From Glossina fuscipes (Eukaryota; Arthropoda; Insecta; Diptera; Glossinidae): DNA of 64,000 bases. Positions 12,871-26,433 of the stretch are shown in pieces. Position numbers and translations under genes: made by a program. The number at the start of each line of letters is the position of its first letter. Within the stretch, counting starts at the first letter, position 1. The DNA is taken from the NCBI RefSeq assembly GCF_014805625.2, contig NW_023998417.1, forward strand, positions 1,291,186 through 1,355,185. The letters run 5' to 3'. The notes below the pieces were generated by a model, which was given only the letters and a program-made list of their open reading frames with translations, was not told the DNA's origin and searched no databases.

Positions 12871-15278
12871 TACGTTACGTAATTTCACTTTTCAGTCTTC
12901 CAAAACGATTTTGTGCACTTTTTTTTAGGTTTTCTTTCGAGCGCGTTTCGAGCGACAGCACATCAGTCAGTAAAAGTCTCCGACACGTTTATCAAGCCAC
13001 CATTTAGTTTTCAAAGGGTTTTGCCCCATCAAAAAATAAAGTTTTCTTTTTTTTTACTTTTCTTTTAAATTATATAACCAACTAAAGTTCAAACTACTCT
13101 AACCGGTGAACTAACCGGCCGGGAGGTCAGGAGATTTTAACGTACATCCTTTTGAGGGTTTGCAAGCAATATTGCCGTGTATCTGCAAGACCGGAGAATT
13201 ATTGAATGCATTAAAATAGTCCCGAAGATGATGAGAAATTTTTTTTTATTTTTTATTTTAAATTTAATTATTATTATTATTATTATTATAATTAGTAAGA
13301 ATGATTGCGCGACGGCAGATTAAGTAACATCCCGATTGCAGTTAATAGTTAATGAGATATTAAATACATTGAAATATGCAAATAAGGAGAACAAAAGGAC
13401 GATGAGAAAGAGAAGGAGAGGAAAGTGTATCTTTTTTCTTTTGTTTTTTTTTTTTGTTTTTTTGAAATTCTGTGTTCATAACGTATAATCGGGCTGAATG
13501 CGACTGGCATTGACAAGCCAATTTCCAACGTTGACAATGGCAGCATGTAAATTCAATTAAATCATTTTTTTTTTTTTTTTTTTTTTACCGTACCGTAAAT
13601 GCAAACTATTCATAAAATTCAATTGGCAGATAGATTATGTGTGTATCGAATCGCAAACTGTGAAATAATGAAAACGGTTTCTATTCTTTTTTTATTCGTT
13701 ATTGCTATTTTGTGTTTACTGTCCTTTTTATTTTTTTTTTGTTGTTATTTTTTTCATTTATTTATTGTTAATATTTTTATTTAGCAAGAATTAAAGATGT
13801 TATCAATTGTATTTGCTTCAATTGGCAATCGATGATTTTCATGTGTGCCTTGTTTTTTTTTTTCTGCTCATATATTTTTACATATATACAGGGAATATAA
13901 AAAATAAACAAGTACCTGCATCCACATAAATGTACACAAATACAATAGTTTTATTTGTCATCTATTAAAAATTCATTTTTCGGAATTTTATTGCAAATTT
14001 TATATAAACACATAAAAAAAAAAAAAAACAAAAAACAAAAAAAAAAATAAATAAAAAAAACAAGATAAAACTAAAAATGTTTTTTATTTTCTTTTTATAC
14101 AAGTTTTTATGTTAGTTTGTTATAAAAATACACTTCGCATATAAATAAAAGAAGAAAAAGAAGAGAATAAAATTAACATATAAAATCACTATACACATAT
14201 AAGAGCGAACTTTAGACACTCATCATTAAAGCTTTTTTTTTGTCCGTTCCGTGTGTCATTTTCTTCTTCTTCTTTTTTTAGCAATATTTGCTTCACACAA
14301 ACATCGCAGATTGAAAGTCTAATAGAAGTTTTTTGCGCAAAGTTTCACATAATGGTTTTTTGTTCCCCTAGGGAATCTGTACATCTATTCAATTATCTAA
14401 CCCTTTCTCCGTGGAAAAGAAAGAAAAGTCCGAAAATAATTTCAACTTCTTCGATAGAATTGAAAAGTAAAACTATCTAAAGCGCTTTGAAAACCGGATA
14501 AAAGTCCCAAGCGGCAGCTTTAGCGGGCCGAACATGTATCACGTAACGGCGAGTTTCTTGCTTCAGTTTCTTCAGCTTTTGGAAAGCGTGTTGAGAGATA
14601 TCTAATCTAGCGTTACTCTCCTAAAAGATGATAACTTTTTACTTATCCAGGCTTGTTAACTTTGCTTCTAACGATGTGGTCGTTCGAAAAGCATTGTGAA
14701 AGTGACAAAAATTTCGCACTTCATATTTCAAACCTTCAAGCGTATTTATCAAATTGCTTAACATGAAAAAATGAATGATGAAATTGTCAACATTTAATCT
14801 TTCAGCAATCGAATGGTGCAACCAATGAAATATTATTGCCGCAGGTGGCCAGAAGTCCCCAATTTCAAATTCCTTCTAAAGATGGATCAATGGGTAGGCG
14901 TTTTCAATAAACCTCTCAAATTCGTTTCTTTCGAATTCAAACTCTAATTAGAGTCTTGAACTCATTTAGCACATGCACGACATATAAGTGCAACCCTTCA
15001 ACTCATTTTCAATTTTGAATGTAAAAGTTGTCCACAAAGTATATAGATTAAGGTGATTATAAAAAAAAAAAAAACCTCCTGTTCTGCTTTCTTACGAAAA
15101 TAGTCGTTCTAGCATTTCACATTTCGATTTCATACTGCTCTCTACACTCCATAAGTAGAGGAAGCATTTCAGCTTCTAAGCTATAGGTGAAATTTTTACT
15201 GTGTTGGGAAGCATGAAATTTGTGTAAAAAAATTTTCAAAACCCACAACTAATTTTCTAAATAGTTTGGAGTAGAACT
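12871..15278. other. Non-coding stretch up to the assembly gap
   Basis: No gene was recognised. It includes (ATT)n at 13,268-13,290, poly-T tracts at 13,441-13,462 and 13,566-13,586, and poly-A rich sequence at 14,015-14,060. The 110 bases beyond the mariner relic (12,890-13,010) are less AT-rich and could be more of the element's 5' part, but no transposase motif was read there. Confidence 0.5.
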
Positions 15279-15378
15279 NNNNNNNNNNNNNNNNNNNNNN
15301 NNNNNNNNNNNNNNNNNNNNNNNNNNNNNNNNNNNNNNNNNNNNNNNNNNNNNNNNNNNNNNNNNNNNNNNNNNNNNN
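15279..15378. other. Assembly gap (100 N)
   Basis: A run of exactly 100 N, the usual placeholder for a gap of unknown size. The 18 bases just before it (ATAGTTTGGAGTAGAACT, 15,261-15,278) are identical to the 18 bases just after it (15,379-15,396). This suggests overlapping contig ends or a short direct repeat at the break. Confidence 0.95.
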
Positions 15379-16574
15379 ATAGTTTGGAGTAGAACTAAGG
15401 TTACACATTCGCTATGAGAGCTGCGCACGATTTCTCGGAGGAAAATGGTGAATATGTTGTTTCCATAGACGGAATTTCTTATGGCCGAAAGATCGGTTCA
15501 CATTTCCGGGAAACTTTTTGATCTTGTTACTGTTGCTGCGTTCGGCTTTTTCTTCAGAAATGGCTTCTTCTCATTGCCGTTTGTTCAGATCGATGCATCA
15601 ACATTCATACAATTGAAAATTTGCGAAAATGGGTCACGATAACCGGTTCGTCCGGTGATTATCGATCTCAAGGACATCCGTAAGCTATCCGTTAAGTGGC
15701 AAGAGACAACGTATGTTGAACTTGTTTATATACTCATGTGCGTTAGAAAAGCTAACAACTGCCCCTGCATTTTTTACTTTAAATTTTAACGGAATAATAT
15801 TTAGCCGGCACAAGGTTAACTTGATTAATGAGAAAAATGGTACGGACTTTATACAAAGGGTATAACAAATTTGGGAATCTATACATCAAAGTCGGGCGCG
15901 AGTGAAAGAAGGGCGCTTGCGATAAAATCCGAAGTTATCCAGAAAGTGTGGAGTGTTTATGAAACAAGTTAACGTCTTTCAAGTCCACTGTCGAAGATGA
16001 CAGGGCATGTAGAGGAAATTTTGCTGAGAAACCAACAAGAAGAAAAAGCTGCAGAATTCATTTCATTAACATTCGGACCAAGATCACTGTTCCTCATTTA
16101 TTCAGCCTTAAGAATGTCTAGCGCGATGTGCTAACATCGACACGAAAGACTACATTAATGGTTTCACAGACTTTTTTATGCAATTCACGAATACTTGTTC
16201 TAATTCTCGGGACATCCAAGTGATACGTCACAAGTGAAATGATAAAATTAATAAAATATGTCCTTGTTGTAGTGAGTGTTTATATGAAAAGAGGCAATAG
16301 TAATGAAAAAACTTGTCAAAAATAGGTATTAAAACTCTATTTATGGGTATTGCATATTCTGTTATCAGTTACCACAATACCTTACAAAAGAAAAAATAGA
16401 ACAACATACATACACACACACACACACAGCCGCCTTTCATATAAACACATAGAATTTATTTTTATAGAAAATAAACAGAAAATAGTTTAATAAATGTTTT
16501 TAGGTCACTTCAGTTTTATTGGAAACTTTGTAAAACTTTTGATTGCATAGGTTCCTACAAATTTGCTTTTATTT

Positions 16575-16613
<39 letters not shown>

Positions 16614-16802
16614 GAATGTGTAATCAAATCATTTTATAACCATATGTTTGTTAAAATTTCAAAAACAAAGAAAGAAATTTTATTCGACTTTTGATCGCGT
16701 TTTGTCATATCGTCCGCTTTCCGCTTTTTGAATGAATTCCGATTTCTCGATGCTCGATGCTTAGGTATATCTTACCCCACTACGACACTTGTGATACGTA
16801 GT
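15379..16802. other. Unassigned stretch, partly less AT-rich
   Basis: No gene was recognised. From about 15,400 to 16,240 the base composition is more balanced than the surroundings and fragments of open frame occur on both strands. None carries a motif I could place. A short (CA)n array lies at 16,409-16,427 and a (TA)n array at 16,578-16,611. Confidence 0.45.
16578..16611. repeat. (TA)n microsatellite
   Basis: A pure TA array of about 17 units. Confidence 0.9.
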
Positions 16803-17050
16803 ACGGACGTATGTAACACGCGGAAGAGATGAAGATAGACCCACCTTTTATTATACCCATCGATCCAAAATTATAATCTGAATTGATCTAAGCCTGTCTG
16901 TCCACCTGATGTCTGCTCAGGTTTTCGTGTTCAAGTTGCACGTCACAATTTTTGAAATATTTTGATGAAATTTGGTATACAATGACGAACGTTATTAAAA
17001 ATATATCCGGATCGGACCACTCCTCATCTACAAGGGTATGTTATACGAAA
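16803..17050 (+). repeat. Unnamed dispersed repeat, copy 1
   Basis: This shares ordered blocks with 24,448-24,720. It starts with ACGGACGTATGTAACACGC, then GACCCACCT, a GCCTGTCTGTCC segment, CAATTTTTGAAAT...TTTGATGAAATTTGGTA, and GGATCGGACCACT. The spacing is also kept, so these are two diverged copies of one interspersed repeat. No protein-coding potential was seen. The family resembles the non-coding 'GTCTGTCCGTCTG' repeats common in fly genomes, but I cannot name it. Confidence 0.6.
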
Positions 17051-19209
17051 AGAAAATGGATTTCTGATATTCACGGCCCACTTATCTATGTTTTATTCTT
17101 ATTTGCACTGACACGATACTGTAATTAATTAACAATTGGAGTCTATGAAAATCTGTTCACGGGAGATAACTCGACTTCTAAGAAGTTTGAAATACATATT
17201 GGGCGCCTTATAAAGCGTACCGCTTTACTTGTCGAATAACGAACGGTAACATATATCATGCCGTGCCTATTGAACCACGATTATAGCTTTAAACTTTTGC
17301 TTACATTTAATATCAAATGTTTTCCTATCATTCTTGTTATGTTACTTTTGAAAATCTGTTAAATCGCCATCAATATATACAGATACGTTTCTTTGAGCTT
17401 GTAAAATTATTTACGCGCTTCTTTGGCCTTTTAAAATATTGCACGAAAGCTGGTCTCGGGTAATAAGAAATTCATACCATTTTTCTCCTTTCTTTTTTTT
17501 TTACTTCTATCCTAAATCATTGAGACTTATTTCCATCACAACAATATGCAGGAGAGCTAATATTGCGGCGCTGTTTTGTTTATCATATCTGTGATTATTA
17601 GAAAGGAAATTCGAATCTATTTTCTTGGCTTCTACATCGCTGATTACTATGCATTTTGTGACAGAACTTTTTTCCACTCAAGCAAACGTTAATAGTTAAA
17701 GCCATTAAGTGTCTTCTCTACGTTAAAATGCATTCTATAGTCGTTGTCCATTGTATAGCATTGAATAGCAAGGAATACGCGGAAGACGTCTTATATATAA
17801 AGTGTCCAGTGATGCTAGTATATAGCATACTATCTGAAAGACGTAAGAGTCTTTAAATTCTTGAACAGCCCTTACGAGCCTGAATCAATTAAACCATATC
17901 TGCCTTTCCCTCCGTATATAGGAAGCTTGTCTTCGAAATGCTTAAAATTGATACTGACATATATGTATATATACGTAATTAACTAATAATGACAGTTTAA
18001 AAAAGTTCATGTTTTGTATACATAAGCGAATACGATTCGAATGAATAAAAACCAATAAGTATGTCAAAGTAATTTTCGTTATCCTTTTAAACGTTTAAAA
18101 CTTTTCTAATTCGTATCTTTGTGTTCTTAGCAGAAATTTGATTGTTTACAGCGTAAATTTTATATTAAAACAAATATTGATTTCATAAAAATGGGAATTA
18201 AAAGTAAATAAAATTACATAACATAACGCAATATAAAGCGAATATGAAATAAAGCCAAATAATGTTAAATAAGTTTAATTAAATTAGATTCAATCAAACA
18301 AAAATTGAATATATGAAATAACAGAATGCAATTTTGTGAACATGTCCGTTGTAAACGATTCAATATGAAAACAATAACTTTTTTCATTATTTAAAAAAAA
18401 TTTTTCAAAAAAACTTTTATTTCAATTGAAATTTTCTATCAAACATTTAAAAATGTGATAAGAATCATTAAAAAAAAAAAAAAACTATCAAATATTTAAT
18501 ATCCATTCGTAGGGAGTTTAATTATAAAATTTTTATTTTTTTTTTTTTATTTAGCGATATTTATGCGCTGCTTTCTCTTAAATACGTATTTAAGCTGTTG
18601 GCAGTTAACGCATTAATAATCGAAAATGAAACGTGATGTGGAAAAAAGTTCATATATTTTGAAGTAAATATGTGTCAATGGACTCGTCCTACAGGTAATA
18701 AAAGACAAAGAAAATGACTTAAGTAAATCTTTAACAATTCTGCAGCGCAGATGTTAGGAAAGTGCGTATTTAATTTCACTTGTCGAGCTGACATTAGCAG
18801 GGACGTTGTAAATAGATAATCTTATCTGCGAAATAACAACAACAACAAAACCGAACAAGTTCCGTAAGCTTAGTAGATTTTGATTTTACCTTCCGTTAGC
18901 CGTTAGATGTCATTATGAATTTTTATCGGATATCGAATTTCTCACTTTCCAAATAAAAGCAAGCCCTCCTCCTCCTCGTATACTTTCACATTTTCCATTG
19001 TAATAAACACAATCCAAAGTGGAATTCAAAAGAAAAAAAAAAAAAACAACTTGTTCCCATATGTTATCTCGTCTCGTCTTCCGAACTTTTGACTTTTATT
19101 ATATGCTAAAATAAATTAATAGCCGAATTCAATTGGTCCTTAGAAGTAATCCCTATGCTAATTGCTATTAAAAGGTAATAGAAAGTCTGTAAAGACAAGT
19201 AAACGAAAA
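17051..19209. other. Non-coding AT-rich stretch
   Basis: No gene or recognisable element was seen. Only poly-A/T tracts (for example 18,471-18,484 and 18,534-18,549) and short AT-rich sequence are present. Confidence 0.55.
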
Positions 19210-19290
19210 AAAAACGAACTACAAAAGTTATATTCGGCAGGCGCCGAATCTCGCATACCCACCATTTTGCTATGCCGATTCTACTCTCCG
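19210..19290 (+). repeat. Dispersed repeat head (TTCGGC...GCCGAA)
   Basis: TATATTCGGCAGGCGCCGAAT contains a perfect TTCGGC/GCCGAA inverted pair and is followed by CTCGCATACCCACCA. It has the same layout as the block at 12,164-12,240. How far the repeat body extends to the right is not clear. Confidence 0.5.
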
Positions 19291-19509
19291 AGTTCTTTTA
19301 TTTGACATCCATATCGCTGGTATTATTAAGAAAAAATTTATCGCGGCATCTATCATATTCACTTTAAAGTTAACCCATTTTTAGGCAGATAGTATATCTG
19401 CACTCGAGGAATGTGCAAAATAGTTTTAAACATTCTGTCTTGTTTGCCTTATGTAAAAAACCTCAACAAGATGAAAAAAAATAAAATGTAATTACTCGTA
19501 ACTTTGTGT

Positions 19510-19790
19510 GAGTATGGCCGGGTTTTTTTCGCGTGTAAAGGGTTGAAGAACACAATGACGTTGAAGTCATAATTATCACTACACCAACGAGTGAAGACTT
19601 GTGGCAAGTTGAAGTCCCCCAACGCTATGGCTAACCATATCAGCAGGTTTCGTGTTGACTATATCAAGTCTTTCTTATAAATACAGATATTTGGGGGACT
19701 TTTGGGGGAATGTATAGGAGCAAGTAGTTACATATAACAGTTCACTGCCGAATGGAAATAAATTCAACGTCAGGATGAGTACGTAAAGTT
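19510..19790 (-). pseudogene. LINE endonuclease fragment
   Basis: Read on the minus strand with frame changes, this gives an ELLYVTTCSYTFPQ-like stretch, then WLAIALGDFNLPQV. The GDFN(L/S)P motif is a hallmark of the apurinic-type endonuclease domain of non-LTR retrotransposons. The spacing between an upstream Leu-Tyr-Val strand and GDFNLP also fits that domain. Stops and frameshifts interrupt it, so it is a dead fragment. The clade (Jockey, CR1, LOA or other) cannot be decided from this piece. Confidence 0.55.
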
Positions 19791-19997
19791 AAAGAGTTAA
19801 TTGTTGTTCTTCCTCAAAAACCTACCAATGAACCATTGCTTAGAGCTGTCCATAATAATGCTCTCTAACTGAATAACACTGTATTCGGTGGGTGGGGGTT
19901 TGCGATATGCTCGCTTCGTTCTTTGTTAGTTTTCATGTTTGTTTGACGAACATTACTATTAAACGTTATTTCTCATTAGCAAATATATTATGCATTT

Positions 19998-20001
<4 letters not shown>

Positions 20002-20033
<32 letters not shown>
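20002..20033. repeat. (TA)n microsatellite
   Basis: A pure TA array of about 16 units. Confidence 0.9.
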
Positions 20034-20037
<4 letters not shown>

Positions 20038-23000
20038 GAATACACCATTTATTTACTTATCATTTGCTTGTTCTGCTTTGACAGCCGCAAAGCAATAGTA
20101 GCTTAGTAGAGCAGAGTAGTTTTACTTTAATAACTTTTACGTCGATCCTTACATTAGCACCGGATCATCTTAAGATATTATTTTCGTAGTTCTGCTACTC
20201 GTTTTGTTGACGATAAACCATACTACCTAAGCCCATGTTTCTTTTTCTGCCTCTCCCGGTCTACTGTAAAATTACTACTTATTTCCTAATCTTCTGAGGG
20301 CCGCAAAATGTGCCCATTATAAGCACTGGAGAGACGTCTAGTCTCTAAAACCACCTCAAAGTCTTGCTGCTACTAGGGCATTACAGGTTGATTCGAAAGG
20401 CAGGTAATCGAAAGGATAGGAATTAAAAATTGGAAGAGCCTTGATCATCCAGTATTTGTTTCAAATGAAAACTTTTCTCAACAAATCATTTCTTAGTTGA
20501 CGAATTATTCTGGGTAAGCGATATATCAGTCATGCAATAACTTGCATGTTAGTCCTTCTTCGATCCGGCAGTGTACAGTTTTTTTACACATCCACGTTGC
20601 CTGTGTCGGTTAACCATTGTATGTAGCTTGTAAAACGTGGGAAATGTAATGCATTCACACGTACTATGTAATCTTTTGATAGCAACGTTTTGTTTTCATT
20701 TTTTCCATTTTTTTTTTTTTTTTTTTGAATATTGTTCTACAGTATTGTTTTAATATCGCTTCTATATAAGCACTTATTCCAGTCGTTTACTTACATAAGG
20801 TATTCAAACTCGGTTTTCTTGTAAAGTGTCAATTTGACTAGTTTTCCATGAGTGCCTTCTTTTTCCATGGTTGCACTCGGCTACGGCTCCGCTTGTATAT
20901 AGTAAATTTGCAATATATGATTTTTTTTTTAGAATATCTTTAATATGTTGAAAGTAAAAATAAAAAAAGATAAAAAAAAAAAACTATATATGCAAAAAAT
21001 ATCAAAAACCAGAACAACTGCAAATACACAGCAACGAGGTCAAAGTGGGTAAAAAGAATTGTTTTTGAAAAAAAAAAAAAAAAAAAAAAAGAACAGACGA
21101 AAAAAAAACAAGACAACACTACACTACAATTTATACAGATTGAGTATATGAGGCATATGCAGATCGTCGTATACATTTGTTTGTATTTACATATGAATAT
21201 GTATATGTAAGTGCATACGCGAGCTGAGTAAGTGCTCGCTTTTTACAATATGTTTACAGTGGAATGTACCTTTAAAAAAATATGCAAAAATAAAAACCCA
21301 ACCACAATAAATGTAAAAATTTATGAGACACACAAAGGTAGCATAAAATACTGTTGTGCTCGTTTACCCAAAACAAAAACAAAAAATGAAACAACATTTT
21401 TTTAATTAAGATTACAGAGAGAAAATTGCATAACATTGTCAAGTTTAAACAAAAACTTTTTTTAATACACATGATAAAAAACGGTAAGAAAACTTTGTCG
21501 ACTTTAAACTGATTTTTGGACACCTCCCATCTAACTCGGGAAATGGGCTTTTTTACACCAAAAAAAAAAAAAATAAATAAAAATACAAAGCTTCAAGAAG
21601 TTATTAAACGCAAATCAATGCTATAATGCTATTAAGGGCGTAAATAATCAAGTTCTTGTGTCCGAAAATATGGTATACGTTTACAAATTGATTTATGTAA
21701 AACATTGCATTATACTTGCAAAATCGCAATAATATGAAAAAATTTTTGTTTCTGCATTGAATCGATTTTTTAAGAACATCATCCATTAGCTGATTTGAGG
21801 TTGAAATTTTTCTGAATAAAATGGGAAAGGTTTCCCAAAAATAAATCATATCATATCGTTATGCTAAGTATGGTATCTGTAACTAGTGCCAGTTAATCGT
21901 AACTGTTTCCATCATTCTTTAAAACAATTTCCTACCTATCCCTCTAACCTTGACATACGTGACAGTTTAAAAATGTCCAATGCAGAACAAGATATTGCCT
22001 TCCACTAATATCTGTAAGCATACATCTATTGTTCATTTGTCTCTCACCTCTGGGGCGGTATTGACAAATACACTTGAAATAGCTAAGAACTTATCGACTT
22101 GGTAAGCTGCCCCTTTGATGTTTATTGCAACAATTGATAAGCGGAGTAACCAATTTAATATACGTAAATCCCTGCAGGTGCATATGCAGGAAATATGCGT
22201 TAACGCACTTATGCACTTATGGAATAAATATAAATTCCATTAAAATGTAATTAAATTCCTTTTAAGGTTTGCTATATGGGCAGAGTGTGAATAAACTTAG
22301 ACGTATATATAGCTCACGTGCTTAGAGTAATTAGATTTGAATTGTAATTTAAGAGTGTAATCGTATACCGGGTTACATTGCTGACGAAAAAAAAAAAAGA
22401 GTTAATTTTTTTGGACATCTTATCCATCTTTGCTTTAAAGATATCTGTGAGCGAGAAGGTATGCAGTGTTGTGTGCTCCTCTTTTAGGCATCTATTCTAA
22501 AAGATCTATTTAAATATTAAGATATAAGTTTATGCAATAATCGTTTGGTTATAAGAAAAATTGAAGCGTTTCCTGGCCTAGTATGCAGAAGAAATGAAAA
22601 GATCAGCTAAAACAGAAACTTTTATCTGAATAAATCGGCAGTGGATGAGTTATTTGAATTTTTGACTTTATGAAAATTTTTTATTGCATTTGGTTGGATC
22701 AGTCAACGACAAGTCACGACGAGGCAATATCAGGAATATATAGCGAATTGTTGCAGGGATCTAAAGTTTTACAATTCCATTGATTATTGAAATTCGTGTT
22801 GTCCATTACCAGTGTCCATTATCATCCATTCCTTTTCATGTCCATTCATGGATTATGGAAATTTGCAGCATCCATTTGCAAGGCTTATGTATATTCAACG
22901 AGACGTTCAACAATATTTATTCATTCATTCATTTGTCCATCTATCCGTCTGACTCAGTGTTGCTAGGAACTTGTGACACATGTCAAATATTATAGAGATT

Positions 23001-24447
23001 AACTTTACCACACAAGCAACTACGAAATTGCATCGAATTGCATCAATTGCGAAAGTATATCAATGTAATTTCTTCAATGAACTGCAACTTTTTAGAATTT
23101 TCCAGATAAAACTAAATACAGTTATAAAAGCATCCTATATAAATGATTCAAGGTCAGATTTAAGGAAAACTATCTCAAATAATGGCTATCTACGATTCGC
23201 TTCAACACGAGATTCAAAAGATTTTCTTTACTGATTTTTGATAAATTAAATCAAATCTAATCACACGAACAGTGAACACCCAGACCCAGAGATGGTGAAA
23301 AGCTAATTATATTAATTATATTATAATAAACAGTAATTTACAAAAAAAAAATTTTTAATTTTAATTAATAAATTATTAAATATACATTTTTAATGTAGAA
23401 CGAGATTTTTTTTTATTCATAACAACAGTATGTAACACCCACTGAGTGTTAGTTATTATGCCATAAAAAGGGGATATTCATCTATTAAAGTATTTAAGTA
23501 AGTATGTGTTTAGCAGACAAAGGCAAAATGACAATGAAACACTAAACATATTTGTTTACGGTCAATGATCTGTAAACCAAATGCTAAAAGGACACTTTTT
23601 TTTATTTTTTATTTTTTTTTTTGTTCTTGATGCGCATTGTGGCCATACCCATGGTTTGCTCCGGAACGTAGTCATACGTACGCACGTATGGATTATATAT
23701 ATAAAATATATATGTTTATTGTCTTTAAATTGAAAGTACGTAAATATGTATGTATAAAGAAAAGTATATATATATATGATATACATATACATATCTATAC
23801 TTTGTATAGAATGTTTTCAATGATAATACTTGCTACACAATAAGTATCAATATTCTCTGGTTTAATGTAAATATTACCAACATGTCTCCAATGTAAAGAT
23901 ATATACTAAATATATTTGTATATGTGTATATGTATATATGTATGTTTAGGAGTGCACATTTACTTGTATGTTTGTGTATATAAGAGAGTTGTACGACAAG
24001 CTCTATTGTTTGTATACTATTTGAAAGTATTCTTAACCAAGTAGTATAGCACAGATACTTAGTTATATATATGTTTGCATTTGTTCTTTAAGCGTGCATT
24101 GCTCATTCTTTTATGCTTCACTGAAACTCGGATAGTGAACTCGATACGTTTGCCCTACTATAGCATAGATGTGTATTTATTTGCTCATTCAAGTTGTGAT
24201 ATCTCGATAGCAAAAGTGTGAATATTCTAGAAATTCATTGAAATTCATTCATTGATGCAGCAGCCATGCCTCTCTCTCTCTCTCTCTCTACTTATTTGTT
24301 TCTTACAATCGTATTCTGATCAAATTAATGATTGTGTTTGCTTGTCCTAAATATCTACAATACATACACTTTTCTTTTATAAAATTTCTTTCAATTTTTA
24401 AAAATTTTCTCTTTATACCCTACGTTGTAATAAAAATTAAATTAATT
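20034..24447. other. Non-coding AT-rich stretch
   Basis: No gene was recognised. It holds poly-A/T tracts (for example 20,708-20,726 and 21,067-21,090) and a (CT)n array at 24,270-24,290. TATATG/CATA-rich sequence occurs at 23,690-23,960. A reversed TATCCATTC-rich segment at 22,790-22,950 looks weakly repetitive. Confidence 0.5.
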
Positions 24448-25330
24448 CGGACGTATGTAACACGCAGAAAGATTTGCGATGGACCCACCTCTTAGTATAT
24501 CGACCCATTCAGAATCACTTTCTAAATCGCTGTAACTCATAGCCTGTCTATTCGTCTGTCCGTCCGTCTGCCTATTGCAAGCTGTATGTCGCAATTTTTG
24601 TGATAGTTTGATGAAATTTGTTACACTGACGTGCTTTGATCCAAGGACGATCGCTAGTGACAATGGTTAGGATGGGACCACTTTTTCGACCATTCCCTAT
24701 ATAACACCCTATTCCGAAATGTTATTATATAAAAAAAATTGCAATTCTTAAAATTTCTCAGCATAAGTGGGTAAATAGTAGTATTTCGGCCTTCTAAATT
24801 GATATGGAAGCTTTTGATCGGTTGGGGCAATTTGTGAACCCAATCTCATATAACGAAAACTGAAGTTCAAAGGAGAAAAAGATATCATTTTCTATGCTTC
24901 ATCATCAAAGTTAGTAGTAGGTAGTAAATTTACCAAATTTGGATCATCTTGTTCTATTTTTGGTATGCTATCGTATTAGGGATTTTCACGAAAATTGATT
25001 CTTTGAAGAGTAGAAAAGTCTAAGTTTTAATATGTGGGGACGAAAATTGGTCCATTGTAGTAATTTCATGCAAAAATTAATTTCACAAAATTTCAACCAT
25101 CTACACCCATTTTTGGGTCATGCCTTACGAAAGGACTAAACTTGTACCACATTAGGTTGCCCTTTGGGCCTGTTTCCTCATAAATACGCACATGAAGAAT
25201 ATGTCTGTATATAGAAAACGAGATACAATTGTTGCGTTCTACGATAAAATTAAGAATTGTGTTAGAGGATTTAACGGTCGACTTTGCCCGACTATACTTC
25301 TTGTTGTTCTAACTTGTTATTTCTTCTATT
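24448..25330 (-). repeat. Unnamed dispersed repeat, copy 2 (longer)
   Basis: The left part (24,448-24,720) parallels 16,803-17,050 in block order (CGGACGTATGTAACACGC, GACCCACCT, GTCTGTCCGTCC, TTTGATGAAATTTG, GGATGGGACCACT). The right part continues through further AT-rich sequence to a head-like end at 25,265-25,315. On the minus strand that end reads TAACAAGTTAGAACAACAAG followed by AAGTATAGTCGGGC. I therefore orient the element on the minus strand, about 880 bases long. No coding capacity was seen. Confidence 0.55.
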
Positions 25331-26433
25331 TGCGACAAGTTACACACATCCCATCTAATAAACTAAAAATGTTTTACGCAGGAATCTTGAACATACGTCA
25401 ATTGCGTGAATACCTTCAAAATGTTTTTAACTATGATCCGTGGTCTTTATGTTAGCTAATGGGTAAAAAAAATTTTTCAAACTACAAATGACATTTGTAA
25501 AAATTGGATTCGTATAGTTAATAAAGATTCCAATAAGTTTTCGATGTGGAACTTTTTCAGCTGGATGTGTCAAAAAATACATAACATAGGTTAGAAACGA
25601 TTTTCAAGAAAATTTTAATAAAGAGTTCCTTCCTACAAAGCTATTCAGTTTAGGCCTGCAATAATAGGTTAGCCTTTTCGTTAACAATTCTCAAAGTTGA
25701 TGGCTGTACATAATAGTAAGGGAAACGTTTGCCTAATACTGAATACTGAGTTAATAAAATGAAACCAAACATCTGCGCTCTAATTAAACAACTATAATAT
25801 ATAATAAAATTAACTAATTGAACTAAAAATCCATGCTTTAATTAAATTCGTATTTCTATTTTCTCGACTCGGAGAATGTAAAGCGCGGATAAAGGTTAGG
25901 TTAGACAGAGAGAAGATAAATTGTATATGTGAACGTAAACATACCTGTTTGATGGTTGACTCTGGTTGATTATGGTCATCTCTATAGTAAATCAATAGAA
26001 AGATTGCTAACATGTTTCAATTACTGTTAATGTACTGCCCCTGGAAAAGAGAGAAAACGTTAATTAGTTAATAGCTCGAATGAGACAGATTTTTTATTCA
26101 TTTAATTATTTTTTAACATTCGCGTAAGCGTAAAATAAGTGCATTTAAAATTTCAGTCATAAAGGTTGTGTCAATGACTACTAGTTGATCCCGTTTTTTC
26201 CCCTTTTTTTTATTCTATTATTTAAAAGTAACCACTGCAACTTCTGCCTACATCACATTTACTTAGCACACAAACACATACACATACCTACACGCAGACC
26301 TATACTGCATTCAACGGCGGATTAAGGATGCATTAGATGGATGGAAGCCCAGACATATATGACAAATTGCTTTATAGATCTCAGACTCTTGCGTGATAGC
26401 GATAAAGTTACTGACTTCTAGGATATAAAGACG
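25331..26433. other. Non-coding stretch
   Basis: No gene or recognisable element was seen. The last 140 bases before the reverse-transcriptase fragment (26,300-26,433) are less AT-rich and may be more of the same LINE, but no motif could be read there. Confidence 0.45.

Noticed and set aside
20384..20405. GGTTGATTCGAAAGG resembling the mariner end at 7,328
   Set aside because: No transposase motif was readable on either side, and the match is too short.
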